35,236 nucleotides of DNA. It comes from CAYNEI01 sp964396185. Lineage in GTDB: Archaea; Thermoplasmatota; SW-10-69-26. Within the stretch, counting starts at the first letter, position 1; the number at the start of each line of letters is the position of its first letter. The notes beneath the pieces are model-generated. The model had not been told where the DNA came from. It saw only the letters and a program-made list of their open reading frames with translations, and did no database searches. The stretch covers positions 1 to 35,236 of the forward strand of contig CAYNEI010000023.1 in assembly GCA_964396185.1 (NCBI GenBank), given 5' to 3'. Made by a program: the position numbers and the translations under genes. Below are positions 1 to 7,383 of the stretch, one piece after another.

Positions 1-26
1 GCCCCCCGCCCCCCCCCCCGTCCCCC
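1..26. repeat. C-rich low-complexity run
   Basis: The first 26 bases are almost pure C, broken by single G and T bases. It lies upstream of the ABC transporter promoter region. No function is evident. Such homopolymer runs are also prone to assembly error at contig ends. Confidence 0.6.
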
Positions 27-54
27 TGTGCCTCTCAGGGCGCCTGCCACATAC

Positions 55-62
55 CTTAGATA
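55..62 (+). promoter_or_regulatory. TATA-like box of the ABC exporter genes
   Basis: The AT-rich octamer CTTAGATA sits 25-32 bases before the ATG at 87, in a GC-rich surround. This is the spacing expected for an archaeal TATA box driving a leaderless transcript. No Shine-Dalgarno sequence precedes the ATG. The placement is seen; the function is inferred. Confidence 0.35.
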
Positions 63-86
63 CGAGCCCCCTGCTCAGCGCCCGCC

Positions 87-785
87 ATGGCCGATGCCCT
101 CGTCACCGCCCGAGGCCTCACGCGCGTCTACGAGACGGATGCGGGCGAGCTTGAGGCCTTGCGAGGGGTGGATCTCTCCATCGAGGCCGGCGAGATCCTG
201 GCTGTGCTGGGCCCATCGGGCTGTGGGAAGACGACGCTTGTCAACTGCCTCTCCGGCATCGATGTGCCCACCAGCGGCGAGGTGTTCTTCGAGGAGCAGC
301 GCCTGGACACCATGGGGGATGAGCAGCGCACCCGGCTGCGTGCCGAGCGCATGGGTTTCGTCTTCCAGGCCTTCAACCTCATCCAGGTCCTCTCCGCGGC
401 CGAGAACGTCGAGCTGCCCCTGCTGCTCCAGGGCACCCGGCCTGGCCAGGCGCGCAAGCGCGCAGAAGGTGCGCTGCTCCGCGTGGGGTTGGCCGATCGC
501 GCCAAGCATCTGCCCAGCGAGCTCTCCGGCGGCGAGCAACAACGGGTCGCGCTCGCGCGGTCGCTCGTGAGCGAGCCGTCCATCGTGTGGGCCGATGAAC
601 CCACGGGCAACCTGGACCAGGCCACCGGGCGAAGCGTGCTCGATCTCATGGCCGAGCTCAACGAGAGCCAAGGCCAGACCTACGTCATCGTCACCCACGA
701 TCTCAAGGTCATGGACATCGCCCACCGGGTCATCCGGCTGGAGTCCGGCAGGCTCGTGGGCACGGAACCGGGGGGCGGGGCCTGA
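87..785 (+). CDS. ABC transporter ATP-binding protein, LolD/MacB type
   Basis: This is a 232-aa nucleotide-binding subunit that hydrolyses ATP to drive the neighbouring permease. Visible motifs, in order: Walker A GPSGCGKTT (residues 42-50), Q-loop Gln94, signature LSGGEQQR (146-153), Walker B IVWADE (166-171) with catalytic Glu171, and H-loop His204. The QAFNL stretch after the Q-loop and the ADEPTGNLD sequence are typical of the LolD/MacB/FtsE branch, which works with FtsX-fold permeases on lipoproteins, peptides or other envelope substrates. The ATG at 87 gives a full-length protein. The permease gene begins within about 30 bases downstream, so the two are surely co-transcribed. The substrate cannot be told from sequence. 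Confidence 0.95.
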   Translation: MADALVTARGLTRVYETDAGELEALRGVDLSIEAGEILAVLGPSGCGKTTLVNCLSGIDVPTSGEVFFEEQRLDTMGDEQRTRLRAERMGFVFQAFNLIQVLSAAENVELPLLLQGTRPGQARKRAEGALLRVGLADRAKHLPSELSGGEQQRVALARSLVSEPSIVWADEPTGNLDQATGRSVLDLMAELNESQGQTYVIVTHDLKVMDIAHRVIRLESGRLVGTEPGGGA

Positions 786-811
786 GCTGGAACCCGGGCC
801 TGCTCTGGCGC

Positions 812-3800
812 TTGGCCTGGCGCAACGTGAAACGCCACCGCGCCCAGGCCCTGGCAGCCGCGGCCGCGGTGGCTGTGGCCACCACGGTGCTGGCCGCCTC
901 GCTCTCGGCAGGCCAAGCAGCCCAGGCCGGCATCACCGAGGTGGCCTTCGACGTGCTCGGCGAGACCGACGAGCTCGTGCGAAGCGAGGGCGACTTCTTC
1001 TTCCCCCAGCCAGCCGCCGAGGCGTTCGCTGGCTTCGCGCGCGATGAACGCTCGGATCTGGCCATCCAGCCGGCGGTGGTGCATCCGGCGGTGGCGGGCA
1101 CCGAGGAAGGTTTGACCGAACCTGACAGCCTGATGATCGGCTTTCCAGCGGGCGAGGAGGGGTTCGGCTCGTTCGAGGCGATGGATGACGCGGGGCGGCT
1201 CTCGGCTGGCTCGGTGCTGGTCAACGAGGATCTCGCCGAGCCGCTGGGCCTCGAGGCGGGCCAGCGCATGCAGCTTCGGTTCGCTGAGCCCATGGACCCC
1301 CTGGTCCCCACGATCCACACCTTCCGCGGCAACATCACAGCCGCCACGCCCCCTTCACCGGTCCCTGGCTTGCCCACGGACCCACCCGCCCAGCCCACCC
1401 GCGAGAGCTTCCACATCGAGGTCGAGCAGGGGGCCACCCGGGTGCTGGCCGCGCTCATCTGGCAGGCCCCGCCACCCCAGCCGGAGAACAGCACGGACTT
1501 GGACCTCGCCCTGGTCAGCCCCTCGGGCCAGCGCACCGCCAACACCAACGGCTCGACGGGCTCCCCGGACAGCCCAGCCCTGCTCGACCTCCCCATCAGC
1601 GAGCCCGGCACGTGGACGGCAGAGGTCACGGCCAAGGCCAGCGCGAACCAGCCCTTCGGGCTCGCCGTCGTCGTGCTCCGTCCAGCCTTCACCCTCGAGG
1701 AGCTGCGTGAGGGCAGAGAGCAGCTCGAGGAGCTCCAGGGCTTCGGCGGCTTCGACGAGGCGCTCGGTGGTCTGACGCCGTCCCAGGTGCGCGAGGTGCA
1801 GGTGGCCGGCGTGGTCTCGGGCGAGGGCAAGGGCGGCTTTTTGGGTGAGCCCGCGGTCTTCCTCCCCATCGAGGACCTCCAGAGGTTGCTGGCCAGGGAG
1901 GGGGAGGTGAACCTGGTGCGCGTGAGCAACCCCGGCGACGTGCGTGGGGGGCTTGCGGAGACCGATGCGGTCATGCCCGTGCTCGAGCAGGCTCTTGAGC
2001 GTACGAAGGAGGACTTCCCCGAGCCCAGCGTGCACGCCTTGGCCGTGGAGCCCAGCAAGCAGCAGATCGTGGACCGGGCCGAGCGCGCCGGTGAGCAGTT
2101 CACCCGGTTCCTCACCACCCTCTCGTCGTTCACCATCGCTGCTGGCATCCTCTTGGTGATCAACCTGTTCACCATGCTGGGCGAGGAGCGCCGGGTCGAG
2201 CTCTCGGTCATGCGCGCGCTGGGCATGCGCCGCCGGGACCTGGTGGGCTCGCTCACCCTGGAGGGCACCCTCTACGCCCTGCCTGGCGCGCCCATCGGGG
2301 CGCTCATGGGCATCGGCTTGGCCTACGGCTTGATCGAGGCGGTCAACAGCTTCGTGGTGAGCCAGGACGGCATCCCCATCCCCTTCGTGCTCGACCCCCT
2401 CACGATCCTCCTGGCAGCCGTGCTCGGCCTCGCCTTCACCATCGTGGCCGTGGCCATCACGGGCTGGCGCATGAGCAAGCTCCACGTGGCAAGCGGGCTC
2501 AAGAACCGCACCGAGACCCGGGCAAGCCAGACCACACGCAACGCCACGATCCTAGCCGGCCTGGGCGTGCTCGCCACGCTGGCCTTCCTCCCCACCGGGC
2601 TCTACACCCTGCTCGTGCTGGGACCATCAGCCATGATCTTCGGCGGCGTGCTCCTGGTCGGGCGCAGCTGGCCCCGGACCACAGCCCGTTTCGTGGCCAG
2701 CGCGCTGGTCATCCCGTACGCCCTCTGGACGATCCTCGCCTTCGACGAGGTGCCCACCCCCGAGGTCCCGTTCATCGCGCCCATCCGGGGCATCCTGCTC
2801 GTCCTCGTCGCCGTGGTCGCGCTGCTCAACACGCCCGGCCTGGACCGCAGCCTCAAGGGCCTCACCCGGCGCCTGGGCACCTTCTCGCCGGCCGCCATGG
2901 TGGCCGCCGGCTACCCGACCCGGCGCCAGGTGCGCACCGGGCTCACGGCCAGCATGTTCGCGCTGATCCTGCTGGTGCTCGCGTTCTTCTCCACGTTCTT
3001 CACGGTCTTCGCCGTCGACCCCGCCCAGGAGGCCGGCGGCTACGACATCTACGCCGAGACCCGGTTGCCCATCGAGGACCTGGAGTCTTGGGCAGCAGCC
3101 AACCTCGACCAGCGGCCCGCCGTGCTCGATCGGCTCGGCGCCCAGGACACCCTGGCCATGGCTCGCGTGGTGGGTGGGGACGTGATCACCATCGATGGCC
3201 AGGAGGTCGAGTACCAGGGGCCGCCGGTGGATTGGTTCTACGGCGTGGACGAGGGCTTCGTGGAGCGCAACGCGTACGAGCTCGTGGCCCGCCAGGACCG
3301 CTTCGAGACGGACCGGCAAGCCTACCGGGAGCTGCTCGCCGACCCGGCCACGGTCATCGTGAGCCGGACGTACGACGTGGACGATGCAGGGCGGCTCGGC
3401 CGGATCGAGGGTGGCGAGCAGATGGGCGTGGACCTCGGCGGGCGCTCGGTCAACCTCACGGTGCTGGGCGCTCAGAAGCAGCTCTACCTGGGCGGGGTCT
3501 TCGTGGACCGCCAGGTCGTCCAGGATCTCTTCCCCAGCCACGGCACCGCCATCCTCGCCCAGATCCCCGCCGACCAAGACCCGGTGGCCATCGCCCAGGA
3601 GCTCGAGCGCTCCTTTGCAGAGCTGGGGCTCGATGCGGAGTCCATCGAGGCCGAGGCGGCAGAGATCCAGGAGCTCAACGCCCGGTTCTTCACGGTGCTT
3701 CAGGTCTTCCTGGGCCTCGGCCTGGTCATCGGCGTGGCCAGCCTGGGCATCGTGACCGCCAAGTCCGCGCTCGAGCGCGAGCACGAGCTCGGCGTCATGC

Positions 3801-4084
3801 GTGCTATGGGCGTGCCTGCCCACCACATCACCCTCAGCCTCGTAGGTGAGGCCCTGTTCACAGCCCTGCTCGGCATCATCCCTGGCGTGCTCGTGGGCAT
3901 CGCAGCGGCGTACGCCGCTTATCTTGCCTTCTTCGCTGGAGCGGGGGCGCCCTTCAGCGTGCCTTGGGCGAGCATGTTCTACCTCTCGCTGATCAGCCTG
4001 GCCGCCACGCTTCTCTCCACGGTGCCACCGGCGCGCAAGGCGGCGCGCACGGATGTGGCCCGGGCGGTCAGGATCGAGTTGTGA
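812..4084 (+). CDS. ABC transporter permease with two FtsX domains (MacB/LolC-like)
   Basis: This is a membrane permease of about 1,090 aa that partners the upstream ATPase. It opens with a membrane segment (about residues 11-33), then a large extracytoplasmic domain, a first FtsX block (about 430-560; the loop after its first helix reads GEERRVELSVMRALGM), further membrane helices, a second extracytoplasmic domain, and a C-terminal FtsX block (about 957-1090; EREHELGVMRAMGV). This duplicated plan is that of large FtsX permeases that carry both halves on one chain. Residues about 197-290 form an extra beta-sandwich insert, reported separately. The first codon used here is TTG at 812. The open frame extends upstream through Leu-Leu-Trp-Arg-Leu, so the true start could be slightly earlier and overlap the ATPase gene. 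Substrate unknown. Confidence 0.9.
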   Translation: MAWRNVKRHRAQALAAAAAVAVATTVLAASLSAGQAAQAGITEVAFDVLGETDELVRSEGDFFFPQPAAEAFAGFARDERSDLAIQPAVVHPAVAGTEEGLTEPDSLMIGFPAGEEGFGSFEAMDDAGRLSAGSVLVNEDLAEPLGLEAGQRMQLRFAEPMDPLVPTIHTFRGNITAATPPSPVPGLPTDPPAQPTRESFHIEVEQGATRVLAALIWQAPPPQPENSTDLDLALVSPSGQRTANTNGSTGSPDSPALLDLPISEPGTWTAEVTAKASANQPFGLAVVVLRPAFTLEELREGREQLEELQGFGGFDEALGGLTPSQVREVQVAGVVSGEGKGGFLGEPAVFLPIEDLQRLLAREGEVNLVRVSNPGDVRGGLAETDAVMPVLEQALERTKEDFPEPSVHALAVEPSKQQIVDRAERAGEQFTRFLTTLSSFTIAAGILLVINLFTMLGEERRVELSVMRALGMRRRDLVGSLTLEGTLYALPGAPIGALMGIGLAYGLIEAVNSFVVSQDGIPIPFVLDPLTILLAAVLGLAFTIVAVAITGWRMSKLHVASGLKNRTETRASQTTRNATILAGLGVLATLAFLPTGLYTLLVLGPSAMIFGGVLLVGRSWPRTTARFVASALVIPYALWTILAFDEVPTPEVPFIAPIRGILLVLVAVVALLNTPGLDRSLKGLTRRLGTFSPAAMVAAGYPTRRQVRTGLTASMFALILLVLAFFSTFFTVFAVDPAQEAGGYDIYAETRLPIEDLESWAAANLDQRPAVLDRLGAQDTLAMARVVGGDVITIDGQEVEYQGPPVDWFYGVDEGFVERNAYELVARQDRFETDRQAYRELLADPATVIVSRTYDVDDAGRLGRIEGGEQMGVDLGGRSVNLTVLGAQKQLYLGGVFVDRQVVQDLFPSHGTAILAQIPADQDPVAIAQELERSFAELGLDAESIEAEAAEIQELNARFFTVLQVFLGLGLVIGVASLGIVTAKSALEREHELGVMRAMGVPAHHITLSLVGEALFTALLGIIPGVLVGIAAAYAAYLAFFAGAGAPFSVPWASMFYLSLISLAATLLSTVPPARKAARTDVARAVRIEL
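1400..1681 (+). other. Beta-sandwich (P/PPC-like) insert inside the ABC permease
   Basis: This part of the permease gene encodes residues about 197-290, with alternating hydrophobic strands, a LALVSPSG turn, an Asn/Gly/Ser-rich loop and a PGTWTAEV strand. That pattern (V-L-x-W, D-L-D-L, S-P-S-G, P-G-T-W-T) is typical of secreted jelly-roll domains such as the P-domain of proprotein convertases and the PPC domain of secreted peptidases. It lies between Pro-rich linkers in the first extracytoplasmic region. The family assignment is by pattern only. Confidence 0.55.
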
Positions 4085-4153
4085 GGGGTCGGCGGTGGGG
4101 ACCACAAGCAACAGAATGGGCGCCACGGGCACCACGGCCCACGAAGAGCGAGT

Positions 4154-4166
4154 TATAATCATTATA
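4154..4166 (+). promoter_or_regulatory. TATA box with perfect inverted repeat TATAAT-C-ATTATA
   Basis: This is a perfect 6-bp inverted repeat around a single C, in an otherwise GC-rich 188-base gap after the permease gene. It can serve as the TATA element for the antitoxin-like gene, and its symmetry would suit an operator for a dimeric repressor such as a Phd-type protein. If the transcript is leaderless, the start would be near the ATG at 4180 rather than 4273. The symmetry is seen; the role is inferred. Confidence 0.45.
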
Positions 4167-4272
4167 GATCTAGTGAGTGATGCAGGTGCCTGGTGGAGCT
4201 CACCGAGCGCTCCGGGAGCAGAAGGCTACTAGAAGCGAGAACCCCATCAGAGCCCAACCGAGAGGGCGCATC

Positions 4273-4461
4273 ATGACCGCTGGCATCGACCACACGAGGA
4301 AAGGCGACGTCGTCGAGATGCCGATCGAGGAGTTCGAGCGCCTTGAAGCGACCCTTGAGCTTCTCGAGAACGAGGCCTTGAAGAGCGGGATCCTCACGAG
4401 CCTTGAGGAGTACAAGCGGGGGAAGTCCCGGCCCTGGGACGAAGCCCGCGACGATATCTGA
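4273..4461 (+). CDS. Small Phd/YefM-like antitoxin candidate, no toxin next to it
   Basis: This is a 62-aa acidic protein counted from ATG 4273. The stretch GDVVEMPIEEFERLEATLEL, followed by a helix ending in a YKRGKS tail, resembles the C-terminal half of Phd/YefM antitoxins, where a PLEEYERL-type segment leads to the toxin-binding helix. The N-terminal DNA-binding half is mostly missing with this start. An alternative ATG at 4180, 20-27 bases after a strong TATA/palindrome, adds 31 residues that do not look like a Phd N-terminus. The following 77 bases hold no RelE/Doc-type gene, so this is an orphan antitoxin, a regulator, or a remnant. The family call is tentative. Confidence 0.5.
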   Translation: MTAGIDHTRKGDVVEMPIEEFERLEATLELLENEALKSGILTSLEEYKRGKSRPWDEARDDI

Positions 4462-4538
4462 CTTCTACTCTACCTCGAAAGCAACGTGCCTCGCCGGCCA
4501 GGATCCGACCTGTAGGCAGAGGGTAGACGTTTCAGGCG

Positions 4539-5042
4539 ATGACGCAGTGCATGGGCATGGTCGAGCTCGACAACCCCTCCGAGAACCCGTGCTTCGGCTG
4601 CGGGCCTGCCAACGCGCGTGGACTCGGCCTGCGCTTCTCGCGCGAGCAAGCCGACGATGGCATCGCCGAGGTGGTCACCCGCTTCACGCCTGCCCCGGAT
4701 GAGATCGGCTGGCCCGGGTTCCTGCATGGAGGCCTCCACTTCACGCTCCTGTACGAGGTCTGCTACTGGACCGCGCTCGAGCTCACCGACTGCGTGCACA
4801 CCCAAGGCGGACCCGTGCGCTTCGAGCAGGCCACAGCTCCCCGGGTCGGGCGCGCGCTCGTGGGTCGGGGCAGGCTCGTCGGTGAGGAGGAGGGTCTGCC
4901 GGTGATCGAGGCGAGAACCGAGGGCGAGGACGGCCGGGTGCTCGGCAAGCTCACGGGACTCTGGGCACCCACGAGCCGGGCCAGGGTCGAGGCCGCTGGC
5001 ATCGAGCTGCCCACCTACCTCATGGACGAGCTTGGACCCTGA
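4539..5042 (+). CDS. PaaI-like hotdog-fold thioesterase (copy 1)
   Basis: This 167-aa protein has the N-terminal signature ENPCFGCGPAN (residues 15-25), common in stand-alone hotdog-fold acyl-CoA thioesterases of the PaaI/YbgC superfamily. It is followed by a GFLHGGL segment, where the family usually has the active-site HGG motif on the central helix, and by the RFEQATAP strand region. The likely role is hydrolysis of a small acyl- or aryl-CoA thioester in the cytoplasm; the substrate is unknown. ATG 4539 is used, though in-frame ATGs at 4551 and 4557 are possible. A diverged paralogue with the same NPCFGCGPAN signature lies at 22159-22662. This copy keeps HGG; the other does not. Confidence 0.8.
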   Translation: MTQCMGMVELDNPSENPCFGCGPANARGLGLRFSREQADDGIAEVVTRFTPAPDEIGWPGFLHGGLHFTLLYEVCYWTALELTDCVHTQGGPVRFEQATAPRVGRALVGRGRLVGEEEGLPVIEARTEGEDGRVLGKLTGLWAPTSRARVEAAGIELPTYLMDELGP

Positions 5043-5127
5043 GGATCCCCCCGGAACCCAACCCGACCCCCAATCTCCGGCCCCCGACCACCCATCCCGA
5101 CCGAGCAACCCGCCAGCCCCCCGTTGA

Positions 5128-5144
5128 GCGCGCCGGAGGCGCGC
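5128..5144. other. Hairpin GCGCGCC-GGA-GGCGCGC
   Basis: This perfect 7-bp GC-only stem with a 3-base loop lies in the 156-base gap between the thioesterase stop and the PolX start. There is no T-run after it, so it is not a classic terminator. It may be a transcript-end hairpin or chance in GC-rich DNA. The rest of the gap is C-rich and shows no open frame of note. Confidence 0.35.
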
Positions 5145-5198
5145 AGCTGAGCACCCAGCCCCCGCAAACCCCAAACGCGTCACGCCCATGGGGGCTGC

Positions 5199-6866
5199 GT
5201 GCCGGACAAGACGGAAGCCGCGGCCAGGCTGCTCGACGAGCTGGCAGCGCGCGAGGAGCTCAAGGGCACGCGCTACAAGCCCCAGGCCTACAGCCGGGCC
5301 GCGCGCAACCTGCGCCAGCTCGATGAAGGCATCGAGGTGCTCCACGAGCAGGGCCGGCTTCGGGAGGTCGACGGCGTCGGGGAGGCCATCGCGTCCAAGC
5401 TCGAGGAGTTCCTGGAGACGGGTACCATGGAGACCCTTGAGCGGCTGCGTGAGGAGGTCCCGGTGGACGTGGTGACCCTAGGCGAGATCCAGGGGCTGGG
5501 CCTCAAGAAGCTCAAGGCGCTCTACGAGAAGCTCGGGATCACGACCCTGGACGAGCTGGAGCAAGCGGCCAGCAAGGGAGCCATCGAGCGCATGAAGGGG
5601 TTCGGGGCCAAGACCCAGGAGCGCCTCCTGGCCGAGATCGAGCGTGTGCGCGCAGCACTGGTGGCTTGGCGTCTGGACCAGGCCGACGCGCTTGCCGAGC
5701 AGCTGTCCCGGGAGCTCGAGCTCGCTCCACCGTTCTCGCAGATCGCGATCGCAGGCGCCGTGCGCCGCCGGTGCCCCCTGGTCGACGGTGTGGTGCTGGT
5801 CGCCGCGACCCGGGATCGCACAGCCGCGACCAAGCGGTTCGCCGAGCACGACCACGTCCTCGAGATCACCGGCCAGGAAGGCCGCGAGACCCACGCCGAG
5901 CTCTCCGGGGGGATCCCGGGAACCTTGGTGCTCGCCGAGACGGATCGCTTCGGCACCGCTCTGATCGAGCACACGGGCCACCGGGACCATGTCGAGGCGC
6001 TCATGGAGCGAGCGGGTGGTGCGCTGCCGATCGCCGCCAGCGAGGCTGAGGCCTACAAGGCCTTTCGCCTACCCGTCATCCCTGCTGAGCTGCGCGAGGG
6101 CCTGGGCGAGATCGAGGCCGCCGAGGCCAAAAAGCTGCCCAAGCTTGTGACCCTGGAGGACATCCGGGGGGACCTCCAGATGCACACGGTCTACAGCGAT
6201 GGGGCCACCAGCGTGCGCGAGATGGCTGAGAAGGCTCAGGAGCTCGGGTACGACTACCTGCTCATCACCGACCACGGGCCCTCGCTCACCATCGCCGGGG
6301 CACCGGGCCTCGAGGAGCTGGCCGAGCAGGGCGAGGAGATCGAGGCCCTCAACGCCAGCGGCGAGCTCGACGTCCAGGTCTTAGCGGGGGTCGAGGCCAA
6401 CGTCACGGCCTTCGGGCTCGATGTCCCCCCGGAGGTCTGCCAGCGCCTCGACCTGGTCGTGGCCAGCCTCCACGACACCCTGCCGGATGCCACCGATCGC
6501 CTGGTGCGGGCCATCGAGACCCACCCGGTGGACATCGTGGGCCACCCGTCCAACCGGCTGCTGCTCAAGCGCGACGGGAACGAGCTGGACATGGATCGCA
6601 TCGTCGAGGCCTGCCAGCAACACGACGTCGCCCTGGAGATCAACGCACAGCCCAGCCGGCTGGACCTCGACTGGCGCCTGGCCCACCGCTACCGAGGCCA
6701 GGTCCCCTTCATCCTCTCGACGGATGCCCACAGCCCCAGGGGCATGGCGTACATGGCCTACGCCGTGGACCAGGCTAGAAAGGCCTGGCTCACCCAAGAC
6801 GACGTGCTCAACGCGCAACCCCTGGACACCCTCATGAAGCGGTTGCGGGGCCCGAAACGTGGCTGA
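5199..6866 (+). CDS. polX: PolX-family protein: degenerate polymerase X core plus PHP nuclease domain
   Basis: This 555-aa protein has the domain order of bacterial/archaeal PolX: an N-terminal 8-kDa HhH domain (1-75), fingers with HhH motifs (about 90-150), a palm-like region (155-310) and a C-terminal PHP domain (about 323-550). In active enzymes the palm motif reads G-S-x-R-R-x(6-8)-D-x-D. Here AGAVRR is kept (185-190), but the two Asp positions read Gly197 and Val199, so nucleotide transfer is probably lost. PHP metal ligands are mostly present: His329 (the preceding ligand position is Gln327), Asp358-His359, Glu399, His425, His449 and Asp509-His511. A DNA-repair exonuclease or phosphoesterase role is therefore more likely than gap filling. 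The start is GTG 5199, which fits the family N-terminus. The next gene overlaps its end by 8 bases. Confidence 0.9.
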   Translation: MPDKTEAAARLLDELAAREELKGTRYKPQAYSRAARNLRQLDEGIEVLHEQGRLREVDGVGEAIASKLEEFLETGTMETLERLREEVPVDVVTLGEIQGLGLKKLKALYEKLGITTLDELEQAASKGAIERMKGFGAKTQERLLAEIERVRAALVAWRLDQADALAEQLSRELELAPPFSQIAIAGAVRRRCPLVDGVVLVAATRDRTAATKRFAEHDHVLEITGQEGRETHAELSGGIPGTLVLAETDRFGTALIEHTGHRDHVEALMERAGGALPIAASEAEAYKAFRLPVIPAELREGLGEIEAAEAKKLPKLVTLEDIRGDLQMHTVYSDGATSVREMAEKAQELGYDYLLITDHGPSLTIAGAPGLEELAEQGEEIEALNASGELDVQVLAGVEANVTAFGLDVPPEVCQRLDLVVASLHDTLPDATDRLVRAIETHPVDIVGHPSNRLLLKRDGNELDMDRIVEACQQHDVALEINAQPSRLDLDWRLAHRYRGQVPFILSTDAHSPRGMAYMAYAVDQARKAWLTQDDVLNAQPLDTLMKRLRGPKRG

Positions 6867-7308
6867 GCCGGGCGGCGGGCACGCCCTCGGGCACGCACGA
6901 TCCCGCGCGCTCCTCTGGCTCGCCTGGTGGGCCATCCTCGGCGTCTCGCTCTACTTCTACCGGCGCGAACACGCCCTAGAACACTTCGCCTGGCACCTGG
7001 TCTACGGCTCCAGCTTCGGCCTCCTCCTCGGCGCGGCCTGGATCCACTGGACCCAGCGACCCCCCCGCTCCGGCCCCATCTGGGCGTTGGCTGGCTACCT
7101 CTACATGATCGTGCCCGACCTGATCTGGCTCGCCCCCACCCTGGGCGGCGGACAGCCCCACGCGCATGCACCCTGGATGGATGTCTTCCTGGGCCACGTC
7201 TTCCTGGACACGTGGGCATGGACGAACCACCTTCTCCTACCCACGGCCCTGGCTGCCGGCGCGGTGTTCATCATCGCCAAGCGGCACGGCCAGGCGGCCG
7301 CAGCGTGA
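6859..7308 (+). CDS. Small His-rich membrane protein, unknown function
   Basis: This 149-aa protein begins at GTG 6859, overlapping the polX stop by 8 bases, which implies translational coupling. It has about four hydrophobic segments (residues 16-34, 46-64, 76-96, 125-143). Several histidines and an Asp fall near membrane ends (HALEHFAWH, MIVPDLIW, HAHAPWMD, GHVFLD). The VPDLIW sequence recalls the PDxD-type motif of YdjM-like membrane hydrolases, but the match is too weak to name. It sits in a same-strand cluster with polX and the following membrane proteins. I do not recognise the family. Confidence 0.7.
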   Translation: MAEPGGGHALGHARSRALLWLAWWAILGVSLYFYRREHALEHFAWHLVYGSSFGLLLGAAWIHWTQRPPRSGPIWALAGYLYMIVPDLIWLAPTLGGGQPHAHAPWMDVFLGHVFLDTWAWTNHLLLPTALAAGAVFIIAKRHGQAAAA

Positions 7309-7326
7309 GGGCTGCCAGGAAGTTCC

Positions 7327-7340
7327 ATAACAACGGTTAT
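7327..7340 (+). promoter_or_regulatory. Inverted repeat ATAAC-AACG-GTTAT upstream of the receptor-like gene
   Basis: This perfect 5-bp inverted repeat in an AT-rich patch lies 44-57 bases before the ATG at 7384, within the 75-base gap. It may be a promoter/operator for the next gene, although the distance is longer than for the leaderless promoters elsewhere in the window. Role inferred. Confidence 0.3.
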
Positions 7341-7383
7341 CTACCCCTCGCCCTCCTGGTGGCCTGCGAGGGAGTGAGGTCCC

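Noticed and set aside
4462..4538. Toxin gene just after the antitoxin-like gene
   Set aside because: The gap is only 77 bases and encodes no RelE, Doc or PIN-like sequence.
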